Shown here piece after piece: positions 12,550 to 23,492 of a DNA stretch of 64,000 bases. How positions within the stretch are numbered: the stretch's first letter is position 1; each line of letters starts with the position of its first letter. The stretch is from Patellaria atrata CBS 101060. Lineage: Eukaryota; Ascomycota; Dothideomycetes; Patellariales; Patellariaceae. The notes under the pieces are model-generated. The model ran no database searches, had not been told where the DNA came from, and worked only from the letters and a program-made list of their open reading frames with translations. Location of the stretch: NCBI GenBank assembly GCA_010093705.1, contig MU006113.1:243165-307164 (forward strand). The letters run 5' to 3'. The position numbers and the translations under genes are program-made.

Positions 12550-13936
12550 GTTTACAATAACTTGAATCTATCAGTTAGGAAGAGGATGGATTCGAAATTC
12601 TCAAAGTTATCTGTAATGTTAGGATTTGAGTTGTAGAAAAAGAGGTTGTTGTGTGTTGAAAAAGAGGAGAGGGAGGAAGGTTTTGTGGGACTTGTGGGAT
12701 ACAAAAGTTTGAGCACGGTTGCCTGTGTTTTGTACATGACGTATTTGCTGTACAGCTCTTACCCCAGAAACGCGCTAGATCATCGATCGCTTGGCTGACC
12801 GCCAAATACCCGCCAAATCAGTTTACAACATTACGCCTAATGACAGTTTCTTAACCGTATTTTCACCCGTCAGTTAAGAAAAATACGTTACAAGTTTCCA
12901 GGTTCCTTTCATCCAAACTTTTGGAGCTTTCATGTACATGTAAGGCCATGTTTACAAAGGACTGATACTGAGGTGCATAGATCGAGGTGAACATGCGCTC
13001 TGTAGTCTATCCCACAGTCATCATTCGAGTTGAACTGGTCAATACTGTGAGATAGTTCTAATTCGGATGAAAAGCCTTAGAAAACACAAATGGGAAGCGT
13101 ACCTTACTAATCATGCTCTCGACAGCCTAACTCAATGGAAACCCCCGTCTTTTTTCATCGTAACTTGGGAAAATAACCTTGTGGCGCTGGACCCGTTTGC
13201 GGACAGTGACGGCATTCCTGGATCATGAACAGCCAAACAGCTAGAACGGGCTTCTGCAGCTCGCCAGCTCCTCTGTGTCCTCCTGCCATGAAAATATTTC
13301 AATTTGCATCATCTTGAAATCACGAGAGATGGCGTACCCAAGATCCTCTGTACTGAAAAAACAAAGCTATTCCATGACTTACCTTGCGCAAATCCGTGTA
13401 GAACTACCTGATATCGTGAGCTAGGAGACTCGAATTTAAGTGGAGGTAAGTTGTTGTTTCCATTGCATTTGCTGCTGTGGCTGGTGAGGTCATTATTGGA
13501 CGCCTCTGTCCGATTCATCACGGACGGGACGGGACACTCCTGAGATAGACTGAGCGTCTCCTCCTCACGGGACGGGAGTAACTCTGTGATTATACGGCGT
13601 TATCATTTCTTCTGTCGTGGCATTCCTGGACGAGACTGGACTTGGACAAGACGTCGGATCCAGTCTCCCTTAAGGTACCTTGGTCCTGTGACCACGTATC
13701 CCGATACTGATGCTGCATTTCCAACATTGGCTTATTTGCTGGTTACCCCGTGTTTGATGTCCTTGTCGCATCGGGCGCGGAAGATATCTCCATGCTCTGA
13801 TTGGTTGCATGGTGAGTAGTCATCCCGGGGCTCGGCCGACCGAACAGTTATGTTCGGATAGCCCGGCCGACAAATACTTCGGTTTACTTCCTCAAGTTAA
13901 GGTAATCTATTAACGCAGGAGTTAGTATTAAAGATC
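12550..13936. other. Intergenic region upstream of the Ish1-like gene
   Basis: No gene was recognised. The part next to the Ish1 start (12550-12720) is purine-rich on the plus strand and probably carries promoter and leader. The segment 13515-13640 has several GGGACGGGA-like G-rich words. A strong hairpin lies at 13840-13857 (listed separately). Confidence 0.45.
13833..13871. repeat. GC-rich hairpin flanked by CGGCCGAC direct repeats
   Basis: CCGAACA (13840-13846) pairs with TGTTCGG (13851-13857) across a 4-base loop, and CGGCCGAC occurs at both ends (13833-13840 and 13864-13871). The sequence is much more GC-rich than its surroundings. It could be the end of a small DNA element or a structured regulatory site. 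No matching partner end was found by eye in the window. Confidence 0.45.
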
Positions 13937-15135
13937 TTGAAAACACGGTATACTACGATATTCCAAAGTTCAGCCCACCAACAACACTGTCAGATATCGA
14001 GACTATCCTCAGAGCTATCAAACGCGATGCAGGAGCTGACAAGGCACGTATTGGATGTATTCCCTTCTTACATCATCAAGCTGACATGGGATTGTAGTGC
14101 CGCTGTATTGCGTCCTTTCGTATTTCTTGAGTTGCCGGGCGAGATCCGCAACATGATATACAGAGAGATTCTTGTCGATCTGAACCATAACATCATCATC
14201 TTCATAATGAATTACGCGGTTACTGGGAATGCTGATCAAACACTACATACCAATATTATGAAAACCTACCATCAAATTCACGAGAAGCTGAAAGTATCCT
14301 GTCGTCGGAAAACGTAATCGAATTTAGAGTGGTCCACAAATATATTCACGTTAAAGATGCGGTACCAATGGATCTCGGCTGCTCATGATGTATGGACAAC
14401 ATGGTCATTAACAACCCGGGATAGATGGCTAACGCATGCAGGAGACGTAAATAGAGTAGAAGAGTAGATTCTACAAAAGATAACTAGATGTATGGCATAG
14501 AACTGGAAACCAAGAACCGATGGCAATGAGAAAGAATAGATGCTTCTACAATTTCCTTTATATGGATTTTAGAGGTCTTAGCTTTCCTTTGTAAATAATA
14601 TCAGTGGACTAAGCCACTAGAGACTTCACCAAGCATATGAAGGCCCTGAAAAGGGATTTATGTATATAGGAGGTTGCGCCATAGCTTAAAGGCTGCATGC
14701 GCAGTATTGTAGGTAATGCAATACAATGGAAATAAAAATAAAAAAAAAAACCCGGGATTGATGGAGGGTTTGGCACATATCGAAAATGTTAAAATGGATT
14801 GGTGTTTTCCTTACGGAACGTGTCCTTACGATTGGAGTGACATCGCTGCTTGGTTCGATATCCTTCCTTCTTTGAGCATGATTGAGTTCTCTTTCTACTC
14901 TCGCGCGGCTCATGCAGCTGCGTTGAAGTTCTCGTGCACCTTTGAGGGTATGATCTCTCATACAACCCAACAGGTACGACGGCGCGTTAAGATTTCCTAG
15001 GCCCCCTCCAAGCAAAGTCTCGTGGGAGATGAAATTTGGTTTACTCACGTAGATGACAAAGCCATCGAGCGCATTGAAAAGAAGTGTGAATCGCTACGGG
15101 GAATGTACTATGATGACGAATACTTAGGGATATGA
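13937..15135 (+). pseudogene. Decayed 2EXR-type (F-box-like) gene interrupted by a retroposed insert
   Basis: The segment LELPGEIRNMIYREIL near 14130-14170 is the hallmark of the fungal 2EXR/F-box-like family, usually hypothetical proteins expanded in Leotiomycetes and Dothideomycetes. It is followed by a family-like MKTYHQIH(E)EAESIL..ENVIEF stretch that needs one frame change near 14285. Family-like sequence then continues to about 14428, stops at a 320-bp insert, and resumes at 14765 with EGLAHIENVKMDW. It runs to a TGA at 15133-15135, past one in-frame TAG at 14998. The frame around the insert is broken by a TGA (14386) and by the insert. Loss of function came from at least an insertion, a frame change and stop codons. 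The start codon is uncertain. Confidence 0.65.
14429..14748 (+). mobile_element. Retroposed LINE 3' tail or LINE-dependent SINE, with target duplication
   Basis: About 320 bp ending in an A-rich tail (14729-14750). It is flanked by near-identical 16-mers: AACCCGGGATAGATGG at 14413-14428 and AACCCGGGATTGATGG at 14749-14764, one mismatch, as expected of a target-site duplication. The last ~130 bp (from CACTAGAGACTT at about 14613) match, in inverse orientation, the end of the LINE at 23493-24310. Shared words include GGGATTTATGTA, GCGCCATAGC, GGCTGCATGCGCAGTATTGTA and CAATACAATGG. The first ~180 bp do not clearly match the other copy. It is either a severely 5'-truncated LINE or a SINE that borrowed the LINE 3' end. 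No tRNA-like A or B box was seen. Confidence 0.8.
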
Positions 15136-15394
15136 GTAGTCTGCTACCCCAACGTTTCGTCGTAGATCTGCCGCACTTGGTTCGTTCCATTTGATCTAGA
15201 CCCCTGTTCATGGCTCAGGCCCTACACTCCTTCGAAATACCCCCTTTTCAACCTCCAAAAGTTCTTAGTCAAACAAGTCTGAAGTTTTCTGAAGGTCAAG
15301 TTCTACAATTTCATTCTGGAGTTTGCCTTTTCGTTTCTCAACTGCTTCTTCTGAACTAGCAGAGAGAGGGAGAGCATAAGCACCGGCTCTATTA
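15136..15394. other. Spacer before the repeat array
   Basis: Short region between the 2EXR relic and the array. No gene or clear repeat unit was recognised here. Confidence 0.4.
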
Positions 15395-17960
15395 GGGCTC
15401 TAAACTAGTTTGAAACAGGTGTTCGGAATGAGTGAATGTCAGATATTTGAGGAAGAATGTCTTATACCGCTAATCGAAGTAGCGCGTCTTATCCAGATCT
15501 CTATTGGGATATCTTTGTGTATTTCGTTGAACGTCTAAGCACATATCGATCGATTACAGAGGGCTGATTCGAGAAAGCCAGATATAAATGCCTTCAACTG
15601 TATCCAACGACGAGCAAATCGATCTTAAATTAGTTTGAAAATAGTTCGAGGAGCACGATAGGAAGAGGAGTCTATCGGCCTTATTAGGTACAGTGGGTGA
15701 AAGTCCCGAATAGGAAATTCAGGCAATGTCCATCAAACGTCTGAGGAATGTAATCGGTTTAAAACTAGTTGTGAACTATGGCATAGTTCTAAAGGGAGGT
15801 GAGAATGGGAAGAGATCTCAGTGAACAAAGTAGCACCTTGGATGCAGTATCCCAATTAGGAAATTTTCACAGCTTTCGTCGAACGTCCATACAAGACGAA
15901 CCAGTTTCGAACCGAAACTGGTTAGAGGGACATGATGGGTATGGTTTTATAAGAAGAGAGGGAGTATACCCTTTACACCTACTCTAGAGGATCAAGTACA
16001 CACCACCCGGTAAGGACTATTATCATCGTTAAGTCAAACGGAATCCAGTTACAGACCGGTCTGAAACCTAGATAAGGAGCGAAGTGCGAACAGCCCTCTA
16101 TTAAAACCGAGTAAGAGAAGCTAACAGGGAGTCATATGCAATATCCCGGTCAGGAGATATCTACAATTTTCGTCGAACGTCTAGAGATATAACCATTTAG
16201 AATTATATCGGGAGAGGAATGATTAAAGAAAGTTATCTTCTCAAACAGTTAAACTCGAGTATGAGAACAGGGCCGATTTTCGTGGTATAATCTTACGGAA
16301 TATATAATCGAAAAGAGCTATCGTCGAACGTCTCTGAGAAGAAAGGCAGTGGTAGACTAGGAGACATGACAGTAGGAAAGAATACTCCGGTAATAGGAGT
16401 TAAGACGCAATAGTCTAATCAGGAGATACCAGTAACTCTTCGTCGAACGTCTATCGCGTCTAACGTGTTTAGACCTGATTGGGATCCGACTTGATGGTGC
16501 AGGAAATAGATCAAGTTACGTTACGGCCAAGTCATTATACTAACTACCCAATTAGCCAATATCTCTAATTTTCGTCGAACGTTAGATAACGTTTGCGAAG
16601 TCGGACGCAGTCACAGACCAGTCTGTAACCTGCTCAGAATGGTTAAGGGAAAGGGGAAGGAAGAATGTGACCCTATGGTTTATAGGTCATATTATCTCTC
16701 CTTTCCTGATCTGGCAATCTCTCTATTCCTGTTGAACGTCTACAAGCTCCAGACCAGTCTGTAACTGTTCCAGCAGTTATGGGTTTGAGGGAAAGAGAAG
16801 AGAAGGGAGACTCTGACCCTACCTTATAATTACACCATATCTCTATTTCCTAATTAGACATTCTCTCTACTTCTGTTGAACGCATACGAATTACAGACCG
16901 GTCTGTAAACTGTTCGAAACTAAGGTAAGGAGAAGATTGTGATTCTACCTTTCGGTTCACATATTTCAATCTTTCCCGATTAGGCAATCCCTCGGATTTC
17001 CGTCGAACGTCTACGAGAATTACAGACTAGTCTGAAGCTGTTAGAAACTGCATCATTCGGTTATAGAGGTAAGGAGGTGGGAAGACTACGGTATATTTAT
17101 ATCTCTATGTCCTGATTAGGCGATCTATCGGGATTTCCGTCAAACGTCTACGAACTACAGACCGGTCTGTAACTATTCAAACTGCGCTATGAGTTTAAAG
17201 GAGAGGGGAAGACCATGTTTTACACACATCCCTATTTCCTAATTAGGCAGTATCTCCGCTTTCGTCGAACGTCTACGAATTTCAGACCAGTGTGTAACGT
17301 TGTTCGAAACTGAGTAGAGTGGCTAAAGGATAGGGGAACACTATCGAACGTCTACGAACTACAGACCGGTCTGTAACGGTTCAAACTGCATTATGAGGCG
17401 AAGGGAGACTAGGGGAGGCCGAGAGGAGAAGACTGTGACCCTACGGTTTACACATATCTCTATCTCCTAATTAGTCAATCTCTCTACTTCCGTCGAACGT
17501 CTACGAATTTTAGACCGGTCTGAAACTGTTCAAACTGCGTTATATGGTTAATGAAAGGGGAAGACTAGCTTTCATATTTATCTCTATTTCCTGCTTAAGT
17601 AATCCCTCTACTTCTGTCGAAAGTCCACGAACTACAGACCAATCTGTAGACTGTTCGAAACTGAGTAGAGATTGAACCGCATCTCTAAACCAGTTTCAAA
17701 CCGATTAGAGTCCATAGACGTTCTACGAAAAAGCACAGATATTCCTAATCGGGCTATCGACAGTACAACATACCCTGTCCCCGACTTGTGTCTCCCTTTC
17801 AACGCGCCGGTTTTCGGACTGGTTCGAAACTGGATTCCGTTTCGGAAGACGTTCGATGAAACTTATCCGGTATTGCAAAATCGGGAAATAGAAATATTGG
17901 TAAACTGTAGGGTCATGGTCTCCCCTTCTACTCTCCTTACCCGGGTTAGAACTGTTATTT
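15395..17960. repeat. Satellite-like array of ~140-bp degenerate units with palindromic boxes
   Basis: About 15 direct units and two inverted ones. Each unit has up to three boxes: A, CCTAATTAGG-like; B, TTCGTCGAACGTCTACGAA-like; C, ACAGACCGGTCTGTAAC-like, often followed by TTCGAAACTG. The GAACGTCT core of box B (or a close variant) starts at 15529, 15734, 15881, 16175, 16326, 16445, 16578, 16734, 16878, 17005, 17141, 17268, 17346, 17495 and 17619, mostly 120-155 bp apart. Box C is clearest from 16051 to 17647. Inverted B cores (AGACGTTC) lie at 17716 and 17847. The left third is more diverged. No protein-coding frame is kept across units. The array ends about 180 bp from the stop codon of the permease gene. 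Its function and family are unknown to me. Confidence 0.9.
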
Positions 17961-18141
17961 GAAAGCGAGTGGATCTCGCATAATATTTCTATCTGCCATA
18001 AGTACAACCCACGATCCCCACCCACTCCTCAATCGAAGAAGCAAATGTGCTCCCACCCATCCGCATGCATAAAGCCCCTCGCACCCATGCTCCCCATCAA
18101 TCCGTAAAATAATCATAAAATGGTATAATATTCGCCCTCCC

Positions 18142-20032
18142 TTAGAACAACCAAGAAACAAACGTCCTGTAAAACCAACCACCAGGTTTCTGCTTCTTCT
18201 GTGCCTTTCTTGCCAAGAACTCCTCTTCTTCCCTATCGATCTCCGCCTTGCCGGAATAGAAGTCCGCATTATGCGGCTTGACGCCTGGTTCTCTCGTCCA
18301 GAGCTTATAGCCGGCGAGCATGATGAGATAGACGGGAATACCGATGTAGCCGGTGATGAAGTTCTTGTAGTCAAAGTCGCCGTACGTCTTCGGGTTGTGC
18401 ACGAAGACATCGTAGTTCTTGGTGAGTGAGATGAGGATACAGAAGAAGAGAGCACCGTAAGAGCCTGCGATACCGAAGGGCGCGACGAACGGCATGGCGC
18501 TGTTCGGGATGTTTTGGGCGCGGCGGGCGCGGACGAAGTAGATGTGCGTGACAAGGATAGATATCCAAGTCAAACTGAATCGGAATTAGTATTTATGCTT
18601 ATCGACTAATTTTTGAGACGAAACTTACAGTCCAAAGATGGTGACCAGATTGACGAAATAGAGGAAGACAGTACGTGCGTCATCAGCAACGTTCATATAT
18701 GCGAGTAAGCAGAAGAGCGTGCTAAAAGCGAGAGCGTAAATGGGCACACCACGACGATCGGTGCGAGCGAAGATTCGGGGAGCCTTGTGTTCGATAGCAA
18801 GACCGTATAGTGTTCTGGTGGCGATGTAAAGATCACTGTTGGACGCACTGAAAACGAAGAGCAGGATACAGCCATTGATAAAGCCAGGAAGGCCGTCAAT
18901 ACCCGCAAGGGTGATGGCAACGACGAAAGGAGACGCGGAAGCTCCACTCTTAGCCTTGGTGGCGAAGGCCAGGTCCTCGGAATTATAGGGAACAATCATG
19001 CCGAGGAGGAAGACGGAAAGAACGTAGAAGAACAGAATTCGATAAAATGTCAGCTTGATCGCACGGGGGATGGTCTTGCGAGGGTTTTGAGCTTCTCCGA
19101 CAGTGACACCGACCAATTCGGTTCCAAGGTAAGCAAAGACGGCAGTTACCATGGAACTCCACAATCCCAAGAACTTTCCAGTGTCTCCTTGCTTGATATA
19201 TGGCTTGAACGCTCCTGGATTTTTCCAGTATCGGAAACCTTTCCTGTCTCCATCAGGGCCGCCACCAAGAGCAAGCACAAGAGAAAGGATGATAAGCCCA
19301 ATAATGGTAAGAACTTTCAAACTGGATAGCCAGAACTCGAGTTCTCCGAAGAAGCGGATACCAAAGTAATTGATGCAGACAATAACAATCAAGAAGACAG
19401 TAATGAATACTCCGGGATTGACATCGTCTGGGTGAACCCAATACTGAATGACCAAGGCTGCAGCTGTCAATTGATTCGGGGTCACAATGATGTACTTGAA
19501 CCAATACGACTAGAGCCATGTTAGTGAAAGTTTTAGGAGATATGAATAGGGGTAAGGACTAACATAACCAAGGGCGAAACCGAGAGCTGGATCACAGAAT
19601 CTGACAGCATAACCGGAGAAACCGGATCCAAGGGGTAACCAAGCAGCCATTTCACCAAGAGCGGACATGACCAAGTAGACGATGAAGCCGACGATACCGT
19701 ACGAGATAAGAATAGATGCGGGTCTATCAGTTTGTCAGTTAAGTGTTTAGAAGACCATTATATGCGGAAAGTGCTCACCCAGCTTTAGCTAGAGCAGCAC
19801 CAGTCCCAATAATGAGACCAGTTCCAATAGCACCTCCGATTGCAATCATAGTAATGTGACGCGATTTCAGTCCGCGATGAAGGTTGGTATTAGGCTCAAG
19901 GTGGTGCTCCCCGGGCATTTCATGGTTAACATATTCTGGATCTGGTTGATATTGACCCTTCTCATCTACTACACGTTCGGGACTATTGTCGCCCAGCGAG
20001 GAGCTTTCCCTCTTTCTACTCCAAATTGCCAT
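18142..20032 (-). CDS. Amino acid permease (AAT/YAT family)
   Basis: Four exons (20032-19779, 19723-19564, 19509-18629, 18574-18142) total 1728 nt, 575 residues, the normal length for yeast-type amino acid permeases. The hydrophilic N-terminus leads into [20 protein letters not shown] (about residues 52-71), the family signature of the first membrane segment. Later come [40 protein letters not shown] and [18 protein letters not shown]. About 12 membrane segments are predicted by eye, and the C-terminal tail is charged. It should import amino acids by proton symport at the plasma membrane. Substrate cannot be set from sequence; general, proline and dicarboxylic subtypes are all possible. Its 3' end faces the repeat array. 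One donor is GTTAGT rather than GTAAGT. Confidence 0.93.
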
Positions 20033-22170
20033 GTTGGCGGAATTTGCTTTGGTCTATCAGAGGAAGGTATGCGAAGGTAAGACAAGCTTTCGGTAGATGT
20101 TGATAAAGAAGGCGGGGAAGAAATCCAGAAACACGCAACCGGTCGATGCGTATCGTGATCTTAGCACTCTTGAGTCTCCAATAGTAAGATACCTTAACGA
20201 AGTTCGGGAGCTATCGAGTCAATGGTGATCAAGCTGGAGATGGGCTTGATCAAGCACTCTCCAAGCGGGACCTGAGCCTTGTGGTTTGCGCCTCAGCTGA
20301 CGGTATTCCAATCGTATTGAAGAACCTTCCACCAAGTGACAGACTCAAGCTCACAAGGCAAGAAAGTCAAGGCTCAGTAACAGAAGGAAAGGAAAAGGTT
20401 CAGCTCTTTGAGGGGACAGCCAGGATTTTAAGTATTGGGATCGGGGAAGGCGATGACCACGGGCATACAGTAGTACAGTACCGATCTCCCTTCCACCACC
20501 AGCACTACCGACTAAGGTAGAACCAGAACTACCCAGGGTCAAAGCTCCATCGCACAGGTAAAATCGGCATTGCGCCCCCTGGATTCCCCTCCAGCGACGC
20601 CTTGGGCTTAGCCGCAAAGTGAGCCGAGCAAGCTGTACTGTACGAGATAAACAAATTCCTTCAAATCTGTGATTTTGCACCCCAAAATTCCCCAATCTTT
20701 TCCCTTGACAGTGCCAAGTGCGCTCACACGACATAGCCCTCACACCTACCGCATCAGGCTTAGATTATTTCATAACAATCGTAAAACCAAACGGCGGGGC
20801 GGAGGCTTATTACTCTCAATAAATGTGCTAACTTGTTATGGAACGCCTCACCGTATGCCCAGACCGGACCAAGGCAGCCGAGAGTGGCCGGCATCTTGAG
20901 GAATGATAAGAGTCGAAAGAACTCAACGAGGAGCATTCTCCAACTTTGGTGTCCATCGAGTGTACTGATATTGAACAGCTTCGAGGTTTGATCCTTCATA
21001 TCTTTCTTGTCTCTGATGACCTGAGACGAGTTTGACTCGAGAGCCCTCGGCGCGGTCAAAAAAAGTTCTTATCACGTTAGAACTGCACAGAATTTGCTTG
21101 CTGCTTATCTTGACCGGTGAAAAAAGATCCTCCCTTTTGTCTTATACAAATCATCGCCGCTGGGACTTGTCTTATTATGTCAAAAACGCAAGAAAATAGG
21201 AACAGGCCACGGCTATGGCCATGACCCAGGCCACCAGTCCCCAGAGAATATGCTGTAAGCTGAGGAGAACTTCGAGAAGCCTGGACCCCAGGGTTTGCAT
21301 CCTCCCCCAGCTGTCTGCATTCCTGCAAGATATCCCAGCTGCTCGATCAAGAAAATATGCCGTACCTTACTACACGACAAGCCCCGATATTTGAACCGAT
21401 GTACGACTTATCGAGGGAATCGCCAAGTGGATATCAAACGGCTCTACCTCAGAGGAATCGAGCACTTGACCACACATCTCAGCACGGTGAAAAGAAGAAT
21501 TTAACACTTGAAACTAAGGCAAGATATGCACCGACAGTACCTTACGCTTCACAAACTACTGTACAGTATGATCATACGTTCTCTTAAGGTAAAAACTAAC
21601 CTCAGCCTCCCCGCACCCGCTAAAAGTTAGCACACACTCGCTTCAGGAAACCTTCTTTGCAGTACGTACTGCACTTTCAACGGACGCTCGAAAAAGCCGT
21701 CCCGGAGCAATCGCGAAAACCTACATTATTGAGGCAATGGAACCCAAAATGGAATCATCAAATGCAGACTACAAGTGCTAATGACAATCTGGCCCCATGT
21801 CTTCCCCACTATCAGAATCAACATAACGTCGAAATCCCGCTCACCTGGTCCGTCAGCAGTTGGCCTTATCCGGCCCGCGGATAACCGCATTTATCACCTC
21901 GGAACAGAGATCGAGCACGTGGCCAAGGTAGGTACTCCTGATATTCGGACCAAATTAACTTGGAAGATATAGTACAGTAGCTTACCATTATTCTGTTTGA
22001 TACCTCAGCACGTCATGTTAATATCAACATCATTCACGCCATAACTTGCTCAATTGAAAGGCAGAAGTAGGTATTAAGCTTTTTCCTGTCCTGCAATTGT
22101 GCCTTTGTTAAGTAGTGGGAGCGTAAAATATCTAAGGTAAACTCGATGATGATTCTTATTTTTCTACCCC
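20033..22170. other. Intergenic region upstream of the permease
   Basis: About 2.1 kb with no recognised gene. The segment next to 20032 should be the permease promoter. It contains GTACAGTAC at 20473-20481, GTACTGTAC at 20635-20643 and a TACTGTACAGTA palindrome near 21557. CTTAAGGTA-type words also occur, for example near 21585. Scattered short open frames show no family resemblance. Confidence 0.4.
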
Positions 22171-22245
22171 TTCTTTTCTTTTCCTTTCTTTTCTTTCTTT
22201 TCTTTCTTTTCTTTCTTTTCTTTCTTTTCTTTCTTTTCTTTCTCT
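22171..22245. repeat. Pyrimidine microsatellite (TTTCTTTTC)n
   Basis: A tract of about 75 bp of TTTC/TTTTC units, close to a 9-bp period. On the minus strand it reads Lys-Lys-Arg repeats in an open frame, but nothing supports that as a gene. Simple-sequence DNA. Confidence 0.9.
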
Positions 22246-22405
22246 TTGATTGATTTTTATTTTTCAAGTAAATTTTTAGTAGCCAGAAGAATATTTACGG
22301 CTGCTGATTTTGCAATCTGGCTCCAGCAACGATCCCGTCACCGTTCAATTGATATCCAGCACAGTCACTATACAATAGAAACACTCTCTATATAACGATT
22401 TCGTA

Positions 22406-23051
22406 TTGCTAGGGCCACGATTGATAAGAAGATTTCTAGAGTGCGCACAGGAAAACACCACGAAGGCTGTTCTAATATCTCCGAGTCTTTATACTAGTTT
22501 CGTCCATTTACGCCGCCGAAGTCAAAACAGAGTGGTGTGGGTGGATCAGTTTTGTATAAGCCAGAGTGACAAGAATGAAGTCTCACGATCAGGTTTGTAT
22601 AAGGAAAGAAGTGTACGTAAGATCAAAGGGCTGTGTTTGTCTTGAGAGGAGGCGCCGAAGGGACTCGACTTGCAGTGCAGCTCTCAAAGGATTTTTCCTC
22701 CCTGCAATGGTTCTGGAGTTTGGATGTTTCAAGAGACCTGGTTATTCCGCTCCACGGATCAATTTTCAATATGAGAATAATACTATGCAGCGCGATTGCT
22801 TTTTCAACGCCAATGAATGGATGCATGAATGTCTACTACATGTTGTCCTACCGTATCCATGGACCAATCTCGAAGCGATACAGAAATCTGCTACTTCCAG
22901 ACGCCAGACGCCAAAACCAATTCGAGTAGACTTATTTAATCTCGTTTTGCAAGACTTGGATCTAAAAACTATAGACCCAAGAAATAAAATCCTCGGTCTA
23001 TTTAGTCTTCCCAAAGAAACGCAACCGTACCAGTTCTCGAGTGTAAGGTGA
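22406..23051 (+). pseudogene. HET-domain (heterokaryon incompatibility) relic
   Basis: Two parts of a HET-domain protein are visible in different frames. The first has QNRVVWVDQFCISQSDKNE, matching the core HET motif (family pattern: WVDQ-(I/L)-CI-N-Q-x-D). The second, near 22930-23030, has LDLKTIDPRNKILGLFSLPKE, matching the later TDPRDKIFGLLGL block. HET proteins act in allorecognition and cell death. The copy is broken by several changes and lacks clear start and end; it looks old. A LINE fragment lies about 450 bp downstream. Confidence 0.75.
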
Positions 23052-23492
23052 TTCAATAAAGGGGACATGTACGGCATAGCGCTTAATTTCGTAACCACTA
23101 AAGAATTGAAAGAGAAGTATTATTCTTATTCAATATTACTAAGCAGATCGGTGAGACACAATTGTCTATTACATTAGTATATTCCCTTTTATCTAACTAA
23201 CTCGACTAAATGTCGCAGTTCGCATAACCGATGGACATTTGATATTCCAGGTCAGCCAAATTTCAAGCCGCTTGATTAATAGCTTCCTCCAACTCTGGGG
23301 CTGATTCTCGCCAAGGTTCTGGTATTTAATCGTTCGATAGTGAAAGTACGCATTCGGTTTGATTGACTGTAGCAGCTCCACGCCATTCAGGAAAGTGGCC
23401 GGTAATTACCAGTCAAATATGGTTTTGTAGATGCATTTAGAGGTACGCTTTTGGAATGCCCTTCAAATATAAGTTGACCTCCTCTGTTTTGG
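23052..23492. other. Spacer between the HET relic and the LINE fragment
   Basis: About 440 bp, AT-rich, without a recognised gene. It may include decayed downstream sequence of the HET relic; nothing in it was recognised as coding. Confidence 0.35.

Noticed and set aside
15395-17960. CRISPR array
   Set aside because: Units are about 140 bp, degenerate in both boxes and spacers, and the host is a fungus. CRISPR needs near-identical short repeats with unique spacers.
15395-17960. Pol III-type SINE cluster (TTCGAAAC resembles a B box)
   Set aside because: No A box at a fixed distance, no A-rich tails and no target duplications around the units.
22034-22267. Lys/Arg-repeat protein on the minus strand
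   Set aside because: It is the translation of a pyrimidine microsatellite; no support for a gene.
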